From Alphaproteobacteria bacterium (GTDB lineage Bacteria > Pseudomonadota > Alphaproteobacteria > CACIAM-22H2): a stretch of DNA of 9,520 nucleotides. The position numbers and the translations under genes are program-made. How positions within the stretch are numbered: the stretch's first letter is position 1; every line of letters begins with the position of its first letter. Of this stretch, positions 1 to 7,851 are shown piece after piece. The notes beneath the pieces were generated by a model. The model was not told the origin of the DNA and did no database searches. It worked only from the letters and a program-made list of their open reading frames with translations. Location: assembly GCA_947500965.1 (NCBI GenBank), contig CANMWW010000048.1, positions 1-9,520 on the forward strand, written 5' to 3'.

Positions 1-1
1 C

Positions 2-433
2 GCCCAGGGCCTGTGGCCCTTCGTGGAGGGGCTGATCCTGCCCTCGATCGCGCTGGGCACCACCTACTGCGCGCTGATCGCGCGCATCACGCGCGCCTCG
101 ATGCTCGAGGTGCTGTCGCAGGACTACATCCGCACCGCGGAGTCCAAGGGCCTCGCGACGCCGCGCGTGCTGCTGCTCCACGCGCTCAAGAACAGCGCGG
201 TCCCCATCGTCACGGTCATCGGCATCGGCATCGCGCTGCTCATCAGCGGCGTGGTCATCACCGAGACCGTGTTCAACATCCCCGGCCTCGGCCGGCTGAC
301 CGTCGACGCGGTCCTCAAGCGCGACTACCCGATCGTGCAGGGGCTGATCCTCGTCTTCGCGGCCGGCAAGGTCCTGGTCAACCTCATGATCGACATATCC
401 TATGCCTTCCTCGATCCCCGCATCCGGTACTGA
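2..433 (+). CDS. ABC transporter permease, DppB/OppB type (C-terminal part, 5' end outside window)
   Basis: This is the C-terminal 143 residues of an inner-membrane permease of the peptide/nickel ABC importer family; it would form half of the transmembrane channel with the next gene product. The frame is open from the left edge and stops at TGA 431-433. A cytoplasmic EAA loop is visible at fragment residues about 42-64 (YIRTAESKGLATPRVLLLHA), the part that docks onto the ATPase. Hydrophobic segments lie at about 9-29, 66-88 and 112-134. The family-typical GLGRL stretch lies at 95-99, and the ending FLDPRIRY is characteristic of DppB-like proteins. Family members are about 310 residues, so roughly half the gene is missing on the left. 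The first internal ATG (position 23 within the window) is not the true start. It overlaps the next permease by 32 bases, which suggests translational coupling. The substrate cannot be read from the sequence: peptide, opine, glutathione and nickel importers all share this fold. Confidence 0.93.
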   Translation, partial: AQGLWPFVEGLILPSIALGTTYCALIARITRASMLEVLSQDYIRTAESKGLATPRVLLLHALKNSAVPIVTVIGIGIALLISGVVITETVFNIPGLGRLTVDAVLKRDYPIVQGLILVFAAGKVLVNLMIDISYAFLDPRIRY

Positions 434-1286
434 GGCGCCGGCGGCGGAGGTGCCGCCGCAGGGCCCCTGGACCTTCGTCCGCCGCAACCCGACGATCGTC
501 ATCGGCGGGCTGCTGATGCTCTTCCTAGTCGCCATCGCGCTCGCCGCGCCATGGATCGCGGGCGACCCGCTCAAGCTCGCGCCGGTCAACCGCCTGCGCC
601 CGCCATCGGAGCGCTTCTGGTTCGGGACCGACCAGTTCGGGCGCGACGTCTACGCGCGCACGGTGCACGGCGCGCGCGTGTCCCTGGTCGTCGGCTTCTC
701 GGTCGCCATCGCCGCCTCGCTGATCGGGCTCGCGGTCGGCCTGCTCTGCGGCTTCTACCGGGCGGTCGACGCGATCGCGATGCGGATCATGGACGGCATC
801 ATGGCGATCCCGTCGATCCTGCTCGCCATCGCGCTGATCACGCTGACGCGGCCCGGGCTCTGGGTCGTGATCGCGGCCATCGTCATCCCCGAGGTCCCGC
901 GCATCGTGCGCCTGACGCGCAGCGTCGTGCTGTCGCTGCGCGCGCAGCCCTTCATCGAGGCGGCGATCGCCGGCGGCACGCGCACGCCCAGGCTGCTGCT
1001 GCGCCACATCCTGCCGAACACGCTGGCGCCGCTGATCGTGCAGTCCACCTACATCGCGGCCTCCGCCATCCTGACCGAGGCGGGGCTGAGCTTCCTCGGC
1101 GTCGGCGTGCCCCCGGAGATCCCGAGCTGGGGCAACATCATCGCGCAGGGCCGCAGCTTCTTCCTGATCGCGCCCTGGAGCATCCTGATCCCCGGCGCCT
1201 TCCTCGCCGTGATGGTGCTCGGCGTGAACATGCTGGGCGACGGCCTGCGCGACCGGCTGGACCCGCGCCTCGCGAGGCGGATGTGA
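402..1286 (+). CDS. ABC transporter permease, DppC/OppC type
   Basis: A complete 294-residue permease that would pair with the DppB-type protein to make the membrane channel of a peptide-type importer. It has a short cytoplasmic N-terminus with a Pro/Ala-rich run, then the first membrane span at about residues 31-51. The family hallmark FGTDQFGRDVYAR lies at 74-86, followed by hydrophobic segments at about 92-118, 135-148, 152-164, 208-228 and 258-278. The EAA loop is at 184-206 (FIEAAIAGG...RHILPN), and the conserved GLSFLGVGVPP is at 228-238. Length fits the family (about 280-300). The ATG lies within the end of the upstream gene (32-base overlap) with no clear Shine-Dalgarno, consistent with coupled translation. 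A GTG at 450 is an alternative, but a purine-rich stretch abuts it too closely to be a good ribosome site. The downstream ATPase starts 2 bases after this stop. Confidence 0.95.
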   Translation: MPSSIPASGTEAPAAEVPPQGPWTFVRRNPTIVIGGLLMLFLVAIALAAPWIAGDPLKLAPVNRLRPPSERFWFGTDQFGRDVYARTVHGARVSLVVGFSVAIAASLIGLAVGLLCGFYRAVDAIAMRIMDGIMAIPSILLAIALITLTRPGLWVVIAAIVIPEVPRIVRLTRSVVLSLRAQPFIEAAIAGGTRTPRLLLRHILPNTLAPLIVQSTYIAASAILTEAGLSFLGVGVPPEIPSWGNIIAQGRSFFLIAPWSILIPGAFLAVMVLGVNMLGDGLRDRLDPRLARRM

Positions 1287-1288
1287 CG

Positions 1289-2289
<1,001 letters not shown>

Positions 2290-2293
<4 letters not shown>

Positions 2294-3279
2294 GCGAGCC
2301 GAAGCCTCCCGCCGCGCCCGCGCGGCCGAGCCTCGAGGTCTTCGACCTCGTGAAGCACTTCCCGATCCGCAAGGGCGTCTTCGGCCGCAGGGCGGGCGAG
2401 GTGCGCGCCGTCGACGGCGAGTCCGGCTGCGGCAAGTCGACCGTGGGCCGCGCCGCGCTCAAGCTCGTCGAGCCGACCTCCGGGCGCATCGTCGTCGCGG
2501 GCGCGGACGTCACCGGCCTGTCCCCGCGCGCGATGTGGGAGCACAGGCGCCGGATCCAGACCGTGTTCCAGGATCCCTATTCCTCCCTCAACCCGCGGCT
2601 GTCGGCCGGCGCCATCGTCGGCGAGCCGATGGAGAACTACGGGCTCTCGCGCGGCCGCGAGACCGAGGAGCGCGTCGCCGCGCTGTTCCAGCGCGTCGGG
2701 CTGCGGCCCGAGGCGATGCGCAAGTACCCGCACGAGTTCTCCGGCGGGCAGCGCCAGCGCCTCGGCATCGCGCGCGCGCTGGCCGTGCGGCCGGAGATCA
2801 TCGTCGCCGACGAGCCCGTCTCGGCGCTCGACGTCTCGGTGCAGGCGCAGGTGCTGAACCTGCTCATCGACCTGCAGGAGGAGTACGGCCTCGCCTTCCT
2901 GTTCGTGAGCCACGACCTCGCGGTGATGCGGCACATCAGCCACCGCATCGCGGTCATGTATCTCGGCCGCATCGTCGAGCTCGCCGACAAGCGCGCGCTG
3001 TTCCGCCAGCCGCTCCATCCCTACACCGAGGCGCTGCTCTCCGCCGCGCCCATCCCCGATCCCGCGCGCAGGCGCCGCCGCGTCGTCCTGCAGGGCGACG
3101 TGCCGAGCCCCGCCAACCCGCCGCCCGGATGCCGCTTCCACACGCGCTGCCCCTACGCCGTCGCGCGCTGCCGGAGCGAGGACCCGCCGCTGCGCGAGGT
3201 GGCGCCGGGGCAGCATGTCGCCTGCCACCTGCGCGACGTCGGCGCGCCCCCAGGCCCGCTGGCCGCCGCGGGCGCGTGA
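2290..3279 (+). CDS. ABC transporter ATP-binding protein, DppF/OppF type, with apparent 15-residue internal deletion
   Basis: The second ATPase of the importer, 329 residues. It starts at an ATGA overlap with the upstream gene and has a strong ribosome site (GGGGAGGG at 2275-2282, 7-base spacer). Most motifs are normal: Q-loop Gln94 (FQDPYSSLNP), signature FSGGQRQR at 150-157, Walker B IIVADEP at 170-176, ALD at 179-181, His208, and a C-terminal cysteine set C281-x5-C287-x6-C294-x17-C312 spaced exactly as in the partner. The anomaly is at residues 41-51. The protein reads AVDG directly into ESGCGKST, whereas the partner and remembered DppF proteins have 15 residues between them, carrying the strands that lead into the P-loop. 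The GxxGxGKS pattern itself survives only because Gly43 stands in for the usual glycine. The reading frame is kept. Either this is a real in-frame deletion that probably impairs this subunit, or it is a sequence/assembly error. Confidence 0.93.
2407..2442 (+). other. Site of apparent 45-base in-frame deletion before Walker A
   Basis: The codons for Val-Asp-Gly (2410-2418) run straight into Glu-Ser-Gly-Cys-Gly-Lys-Ser (2419-2439). In the neighbouring ATPase gene the same two anchors are separated by 15 codons (1376-1420). The sequence at the junction (GTCGACGGC, then GAGTCC) resembles both ends of the missing segment: GTCGACGGC before it and GTCGGCGAG after it in the partner. A deletion between short similar sequences would therefore explain it. 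The loss is seen by comparison within the window; the mechanism is inferred. Confidence 0.75.
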
Positions 3280-3289
3280 AGACGGTCGC

Positions 3290-3294
3290 GGAGG
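3290..3294 (+). promoter_or_regulatory. Ribosome binding site GGAGG deciding the cinA-like start
   Basis: GGAGG ends 4 bases before ATG 3299. It supports this start over upstream in-frame ATGs (from 3215) that lie inside the ATPase gene. The spacer is shorter than usual. Confidence 0.6.
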
Positions 3295-3298
3295 TCGC

Positions 3299-4567
3299 AT
3301 GCGCGTCGAGGTCATCTGCACGGGCGACGAGGTCCTCACGGGCAAGATCGTCAACAGCAACTTCAGCCTGATATCGCAGCGGCTCGAGGATGTCGGCCTC
3401 CAGGTGCTCTGGGGCACGACGGTGGGCGACGACCGCGAGCAGCTGCTCGACGCCTTCCAGCGCGCGGGGCGGCGCGCGGACGCGGTGGTCGTGAATGGCG
3501 GCCTGGGGCCCACCGTCGACGACCTGTCGCAGGAGATCGCCGCGAAGGCCGCGGGCGTCGACCTTGCCCTCGACGAGGGCTGGCTCGCGCGCATGACCGA
3601 GTTCTTCGAGCGCCGCCAGCGCGCCATGCCGCCCAGCAACCGCAAGCAGGCGATGCTGCCGCGCGGCGCGGAGGTGCTCGACAACCCGATCGGCACGGCC
3701 TGCGGCTTCGCGCTGGATGTCGGGCGCTCGCGCTTCTTCTTCACCCCGGGCGTGCCGCGCGAGATGCGACGCATGCTCGAGGAGCAGGTGATCCCGCGGC
3801 TGCTCGCGCGCGCCGGGTCGCCGGGCACGATCCACCTCAAGCGCTTCCACTCCTACGGCATCGGCGAGGCGCGCGCCGACACGCTGCTCGCCGGCGTCGA
3901 GACGATCGTCGGCGGCGGCGTGAAGCTCGGCTTCCGCGCCCACTACCCCCAGCTCGAGACCAAGCTCGTGGTGCGCGGTCGCGACAGGGAGGATGTCGAG
4001 CGCAAGCTCGCCCCGGTGCAGGCCGAGGTGCGCAGGCGCCTTGGCAACTTCGTCGTCGCGGAGGACGACCAGACGCTCGAGGGCGTCGTCGTCGACGAGC
4101 TCGTCCGCGCCGAGGCGAGCCTTGCCATCGTCGAGGGCTTCACGGGCGGCCAGATGGCCGGGCGCCTCGCGCACCTGCCGGGCGCGGAGAAGGTGTTCCG
4201 CCGCGCGGTCTGCGGGCGCACGCCCGAGCAGCTGCGCGCGGCGCTTGGCGTCACCGAGCCTGGCGCGGTGGCGGACCTCTCGCTCGTCTCCGTCGCCTTC
4301 CTCGCCGAGGCCGCGCGCCGCCGCGCCGCCGCCACGCATGGCCTTGCCATGCTGGTCGAGCTGGACGAGGGCGGCGACCGCATCGACCTCGGCGGCACGG
4401 TGCGCATCGCGGTCGCGACGGCCAAGGGCATCGCGACGCGCGAGGCGCGCATCCTCGGCGGGCGCGACTGGGTGCGCCTCGGCGCGATCGAGATGGGGCT
4501 GGATTCGCTGCGCCGCCTGCTCCAGAAGCTGCCTGTCGACGAGAAGACCGACTTCGAGAAGCGCTGA
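3299..4567 (+). CDS. cinA: CinA-like protein with apparently inactive C-terminal amidase domain
   Basis: A 422-residue protein of the CinA family (competence/damage-inducible protein A). Family members join an N-terminal molybdopterin-binding-like domain with ADP-ribose pyrophosphatase activity to a C-terminal nicotinamide mononucleotide amidase (PncC) domain, acting in pyridine nucleotide salvage. The N-terminal domain is well kept: TGDEVLTGKIVNSN at 8-21, NGGLGPTVDDLS at 66-77, and FTPGVPREM at 148-156. A linker domain of the CinA type spans about 178-250. The C-terminal domain (about 258-410) is recognisable from the EGFTGG...AHLPGAEKVF stretch at 279-300. However, the ESCTGG motif with the catalytic Ser has become EGFTGG (Gly280). 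By my hand alignment to E. coli PncC, the catalytic Tyr and Lys correspond to Arg307 and Leu312, and the later GIAGP motif is absent. Amidase activity is therefore doubtful. It sits 19 bases after the ATPase stop, probably in the same transcript. Confidence 0.88.
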   Translation: MRVEVICTGDEVLTGKIVNSNFSLISQRLEDVGLQVLWGTTVGDDREQLLDAFQRAGRRADAVVVNGGLGPTVDDLSQEIAAKAAGVDLALDEGWLARMTEFFERRQRAMPPSNRKQAMLPRGAEVLDNPIGTACGFALDVGRSRFFFTPGVPREMRRMLEEQVIPRLLARAGSPGTIHLKRFHSYGIGEARADTLLAGVETIVGGGVKLGFRAHYPQLETKLVVRGRDREDVERKLAPVQAEVRRRLGNFVVAEDDQTLEGVVVDELVRAEASLAIVEGFTGGQMAGRLAHLPGAEKVFRRAVCGRTPEQLRAALGVTEPGAVADLSLVSVAFLAEAARRRAAATHGLAMLVELDEGGDRIDLGGTVRIAVATAKGIATREARILGGRDWVRLGAIEMGLDSLRRLLQKLPVDEKTDFEKR

Positions 4568-4585
4568 CGACGGCGCGCCCCGCAC

Positions 4586-4590
4586 GGAGA
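4586..4590 (+). promoter_or_regulatory. Ribosome binding site GGAGA deciding the acetyltransferase start
   Basis: GGAGA with an 8-base spacer precedes ATG 4599. It supports this start over the long in-frame extension back to 3993, which is a shadow of the cinA-like gene. Confidence 0.65.
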
Positions 4591-4598
4591 AACCCGCG

Positions 4599-5657
4599 AT
4601 GACCGGCTTCGAGATCCCGACCCTGCGCACGCAGCGCCTGTTTCTGCGCGCCTTCCGCGCCGATGACCTGCCCGCCTATGCGGCGATGCTGGGCGATCCC
4701 TCGGTCGCGCGCTTCCTCGGCACCGGCAAGCCGCGCGACGAGGCGGAGAGCTGGGAGGCGATGGCGCGCGCGCTGGGCCAGTGGGCGATGCGCGGGCACG
4801 GCCTCTTCGCGGTCGAGCACCAGGGCGTCCTGGTCGGCCACGCGGGCGTGCTGAGCCCGCCGTCCTGGCCCTGCCCGGAGATCGCCTACGCCATCGCCCC
4901 GGCCGCGCAGCGGCGCGGCTTCGCCACCGAGGCCGCGCGCGCCGTGCGCGACTGGGCCGGCGCCGCGCTCGGCCTGTCCGGCCTCGTCAGCTTCATCCGG
5001 CCGGAGAACGAGGCGTCGATCGCGGTCGCGCGCGGGCTCGGCGCCACGCGCGAGGCGGACACGACGATCATGGGCATCAAGGCGCAGGTCTGGCGCCACG
5101 CGCCGCCCGCCGCGCCGCCGCCCGGGATGGCGTCGCCCACGCGCGTCGCCATCCCGGAGCTGCGCACCGCGCGCCTCGTGCTGCGCGGGTTCCGCGGCGC
5201 GGACTACGAGCCCGTCTGCGCGATCCACGCGGACGCGGAGACGATGCGCTTCCTCGGCGACGGCAAGCCGCGCGATCCCGCGCTGACCTGGGCGCAGCTG
5301 TGCATGTGGACCGGCGCGCACGCGCTCGGCCGCGGCGGCTGGTTCGCGGTGACGCGCGCCGGGGACGGCGCCGTGGTCGGCCGCTGCGGCGTCAACGCGC
5401 AGCCGGGCTGGCCCGAGCCCGAGCTCGCCTACATGATCGCGCGCGCGTGCTGGGGCCAGGGCTTCGCGCAGGAGGCCGCCGCCGCGGTGCGCGACTGGGC
5501 ATGGCGCGAGGGCGGGCACGCGACGCTGGCGAGCCTCGTGAAGGTCGGCAACGACGCCTCGGCGCGCGTCGCGCGCAAGCTGGGCGCGCGCCTCTCCGGG
5601 ACCTTCGAGTTCGAGGGCAAGCCGACGCAGCGCTGGGAATACCAGCGCCCGGCCTGA
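4599..5657 (+). CDS. Tandem-domain GNAT N-acetyltransferase (RimJ/RimL type)
   Basis: A 352-residue protein made of two GNAT acetyltransferase domains in tandem, of the kind that transfer acetyl from acetyl-CoA to an amine (Acetyltransf_3, the RimJ/RimL group). Domain 1 covers about residues 5-165 and domain 2 about 184-350. Both open with nearly the same motif (IPTLRTQRLFLRAF and IPELRTARLVLRGF), share RFLG-GKPRD (38-47 and 217-226), and carry an acetyl-CoA loop: QRRGFATEA at 104-112 and WGQGFAQEA at 285-293. Both continue into AVRDWA. They are joined by a Pro/Ala-rich linker at about 168-176 ending at Met177. Single-domain relatives are about 170-190 residues, so this is a duplication/fusion. 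Both loops look intact, so both domains may bind acetyl-CoA. The target amine is unknown. It follows the cinA-like gene by 31 bases and ends 7 bases from the convergent transporter. Confidence 0.9.
   Translation: MTGFEIPTLRTQRLFLRAFRADDLPAYAAMLGDPSVARFLGTGKPRDEAESWEAMARALGQWAMRGHGLFAVEHQGVLVGHAGVLSPPSWPCPEIAYAIAPAAQRRGFATEAARAVRDWAGAALGLSGLVSFIRPENEASIAVARGLGATREADTTIMGIKAQVWRHAPPAAPPPGMASPTRVAIPELRTARLVLRGFRGADYEPVCAIHADAETMRFLGDGKPRDPALTWAQLCMWTGAHALGRGGWFAVTRAGDGAVVGRCGVNAQPGWPEPELAYMIARACWGQGFAQEAAAAVRDWAWREGGHATLASLVKVGNDASARVARKLGARLSGTFEFEGKPTQRWEYQRPA
4709..4739 (+). repeat. 31-base direct repeat, copy 1 (acetyltransferase domain 1)
   Basis: Encodes the RFLGTGKPRD stretch. It matches 5246-5276 at 28 of 31 bases, 537 bases (179 codons) apart and in the same frame. 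It is part of the domain duplication inside the acetyltransferase gene. Confidence 0.8.
5246..5276 (+). repeat. 31-base direct repeat, copy 2 (acetyltransferase domain 2)
   Basis: Encodes the RFLGDGKPRD stretch. It differs from copy 1 at three bases only, while the flanking domain sequences are clearly more diverged. Local gene conversion or strong constraint could explain this. Confidence 0.8.
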
Positions 5658-5664
5658 ACCGCGC

Positions 5665-6852
5665 TCAGCGTGGCAGCCGCAGCGCCGCGATCGCGCCGGC
5701 GAGGCCGACCGCCGCGACCGTCGCGAGCGCGACGGGGAAGCTGCCGGTGGCGGCGAGGACGAGGCCGACCACGGGCGGCCCGAGCATGACGCCGAGGTAG
5801 TTGTAGACCATCACGCCGCCGGCGATCCGTCCGACGCGTCCCGGCGGTGCCAGCCGCGCGGCCTGCGCGAGCACCACGCCGCCCCAGCCCCCAGCCGTCG
5901 CGCCCATGAAGGCGCTGGCGGCGAGGATCGCGGCGAAGCCGGTGTCGCGGTCGACCTGGCCGAGCGCGAGCGTCGCCGCCGCCATCAGCGCGCCGACCAG
6001 CGCGAGCGTCGCCGCCGGGTTCAGCAGCCGGTCGGCGACCATGCCCCAGGCAAGGCGCGCGCAGATCGACGCGACCTGCGCGGCGACCGCGCAGAGCCCG
6101 GCACGCGCGAGGTCGAGCCCGCCAAGCGCGCTCGCTACCGTCGGCACGAAGGCGTTGAGCGTGGCGAGCATCGCGGAGAACAGGAACGACGTGGCGACGA
6201 GCCAGCGCAGCGCGCCATGCGCGAAGACCTCGCGCGCGGCGCCGAGCATGCCGCCCGTCGGCGGCGCGACCGCGGGCAGCGTCGCGTCGAGGCGGCGCGC
6301 GAAGCCCAGCGTCGCCATGGCCGGCACCGCCAGCGCGCAGGCAAGCGCGGCGAGGGCGCCGCGCCAGCCCAGCGCGGCGACGAGCGGCGGCACGCATAGC
6401 CCTGCGGCGAGCACGCCCAGCGGCGCGCCCGCCAGGCGGATCGAGAAGACGAGGTTGAGGTCCTTCCGCCCGACGATGCTGGCCATCATGTACGAGCCCG
6501 CGGGCGAGACCGGCCCGTAGCCCAGCCCGATCGCGAGGCCGCCGAGGACGAAGCCCGCGACGCCGAGCGGCACGAAGAGGAGAAGGCCGCAGGCGGAGAG
6601 GACGACGGCGATCGCGCTCGCGCGCGCCGGGCCGAGACCGCGGAACACGCGCTCGCTGCACAGCGTCGCGGCGACCGCGCCGGCATACATCGACAGCGCG
6701 TAGAGCCCCGCGAGCCCCTCGAACAGCCCGGCCTCGCGCACGAGCTCGGGCATCGCGACGGGGATCGCGGCGGCGATCGCGGAGACCAGCACCTGGTGCA
6801 GCAGCGTGCAGCCGACGATGCGGGACGCCCGGATGTCTGGCGCGACGCTCAC
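5665..6852 (-). CDS. Major facilitator superfamily (MFS) transporter
   Basis: A 395-residue, highly hydrophobic protein with about 12 predicted membrane spans, read by eye as an MFS secondary transporter of the inner membrane. The first span lies at about residues 12-34 after a short polar N-terminus. A half-conserved MFS loop after span 2 reads CSERVFRGLGPARA (65-78). The equivalent loop in the second half is GMVADRLLNPAATL (270-283), and a long central loop around 185-215 separates the halves. I chose the GTG at 6850-6852. The open frame continues to ATG 6913-6915, but those 21 extra codons are arginine-rich and use many T-ending codons (cgt, cct, gct, cat), unlike the rest of the gene, so they look non-coding. 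No convincing Shine-Dalgarno precedes either start. The gene is divergent from the molybdenum hydroxylase genes and convergent with the acetyltransferase. The substrate is unknown; carrying the hydroxylase's substrate or product is a guess from position. Confidence 0.88.
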   Translation of the reverse strand: MSVAPDIRASRIVGCTLLHQVLVSAIAAAIPVAMPELVREAGLFEGLAGLYALSMYAGAVAATLCSERVFRGLGPARASAIAVVLSACGLLLFVPLGVAGFVLGGLAIGLGYGPVSPAGSYMMASIVGRKDLNLVFSIRLAGAPLGVLAAGLCVPPLVAALGWRGALAALACALAVPAMATLGFARRLDATLPAVAPPTGGMLGAAREVFAHGALRWLVATSFLFSAMLATLNAFVPTVASALGGLDLARAGLCAVAAQVASICARLAWGMVADRLLNPAATLALVGALMAAATLALGQVDRDTGFAAILAASAFMGATAGGWGGVVLAQAARLAPPGRVGRIAGGVMVYNYLGVMLGPPVVGLVLAATGSFPVALATVAAVGLAGAIAALRLPR

Positions 6853-6981
6853 GGCGCCATGCGTAGCAGCCCCGCGCGCGCGACGGAACCGCGCAGGACG
6901 ACGGCACTCGACCATCGGCCCTTCGCGGGCTTACCCTTCCGGCGTGGCGACCCGAGGGGGCGCCGGCATCGGGGGAAGGAC
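6853..6981. promoter_or_regulatory. Divergent intergenic region between MFS gene and molybdenum hydroxylase operon
   Basis: About 130 bases separate the two divergent starts, so promoters for both directions are expected here or just inside the MFS gene. I see no clear sigma-70 -35/-10 pair, no convincing inverted repeat operator and no riboswitch. The call rests on gene orientation alone. Confidence 0.4.
6971..6980 (+). promoter_or_regulatory. Purine-rich ribosome binding site deciding the FAD-subunit start
   Basis: GGGGGAAGGA lies just before ATG 6982. The first GGGGA has a workable 5-6 base spacer. It supports this start over in-frame ATGs from 6796 onward, which overlap the divergent transporter gene and encode arginine-rich non-coding-like sequence. 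Confidence 0.6.
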
Positions 6982-7848
6982 ATGCAGCAGACGACTTACG
7001 CGGCGCCGCGCAGCATCGACGAGGCGGTGGGGCTCATGGCCGCGTCCGGCGGCGCGGCCCGCATCCTCGCGGGCGGCACCGACCTGCTCGTGCAGATGCG
7101 CGCGGGCAGCCTGGCGCCCGGCGCCATCGTCGACGTGAAGCGGATCGCGGAGATGACCACGATCGTGGAGGAGGCCGGCGGCTTCCGCATCGGCGCCGCG
7201 GTCAACGCCGCGGAGATCGGCGAGCACGCCGCCCTGCAGCGCGCCTGGCCGGGCGTCGTCGAGGCCATCAACCTCATCGGCTCGAAGCAGGTGCAGGGCC
7301 GCGCCTCGGCGGGCGGCAACCTCTGCAACGCCTCGCCCGCCGCGGACAGCGCTCCCGCGCTGGTGGCCGCCGGCGCGATCCTGACCGTCCAGGGCCCGAA
7401 GGGGCGCCGCGAGCTGCCGGTGGAGAAGCTCCATGCCGGCCCGGGGCGCACGACGCTCGAGCGCGGCGAGATCCTCGTCTCGATCGCGCTGCCCGCGCGC
7501 CCGCCCGGCTCCGGCGACGCCTACCTGCGGCTGATCCCGCGCACGGAGATGGACATCGCCGTCGTCGGGTGCGGCGTCAGCCTGACGATGAAGGGCGATA
7601 CCTGCGTCTCCGCGCGCGTCGGCCTCGGCGCCGTCGCGCCGACCGTGATGCTGGTCGAGGCCGCGGGCGCCGCGCTCGCGGGCTCGCGGCTCGACGACGC
7701 CGCGCTGGAGAAGGCCGCGGCGGCCTGCCGCGCCGCCTGCCGCCCGATCGACGACAAGCGCGGCACGATCGCCTACCGTACCAAGATCGCGGGGGTGCTG
7801 CTCAGGCGCGCCACACTCGTCGCCGCCAAGCGCGCAGGAGGGCACTGA
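6982..7848 (+). CDS. Molybdenum hydroxylase FAD-binding subunit (CoxM-like, xanthine dehydrogenase family)
   Basis: A 288-residue flavin subunit of a three-subunit molybdenum hydroxylase. It takes electrons from the 2Fe-2S subunit and passes them to an acceptor. The two FAD-contacting motifs of the family are present: AGGTDLLVQMR at 30-40 and GGNLCNASPAAD at 111-122, preceded by LIGSKQVQGRAS at 98-109. The C-terminal CO-dehydrogenase flavoprotein domain (about 178-283) includes RLIPRTEMDIAVVG and ends in YRTKIAGVLLRRA, both usual for the family. Length is typical (about 270-300). The N-terminus MQQTTYAAPRSIDEAV aligns with family starts without any extension. It is the first gene of the order FAD, FeS, Mo seen in cox-type operons. 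The next gene starts 3 bases after this stop. No CO dehydrogenase function is implied (see the large subunit). Confidence 0.94.
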   Translation: MQQTTYAAPRSIDEAVGLMAASGGAARILAGGTDLLVQMRAGSLAPGAIVDVKRIAEMTTIVEEAGGFRIGAAVNAAEIGEHAALQRAWPGVVEAINLIGSKQVQGRASAGGNLCNASPAADSAPALVAAGAILTVQGPKGRRELPVEKLHAGPGRTTLERGEILVSIALPARPPGSGDAYLRLIPRTEMDIAVVGCGVSLTMKGDTCVSARVGLGAVAPTVMLVEAAGAALAGSRLDDAALEKAAAACRAACRPIDDKRGTIAYRTKIAGVLLRRATLVAAKRAGGH

Positions 7849-7851
7849 GCC

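Noticed and set aside
4572..4579. GGCGCGCC palindrome between the cinA-like gene and the acetyltransferase as a terminator
   Set aside because: It is only 8 bases with no loop and no T-run after it; short GC palindromes are expected by chance in sequence this GC-rich.
6913..6915. ATG at 6915 (minus strand) as the MFS start
   Set aside because: The added 21 codons have non-coding-like codon use and an arginine-rich product with no place in an MFS N-terminus; GTG 6852 fits better, though without a clear ribosome site.
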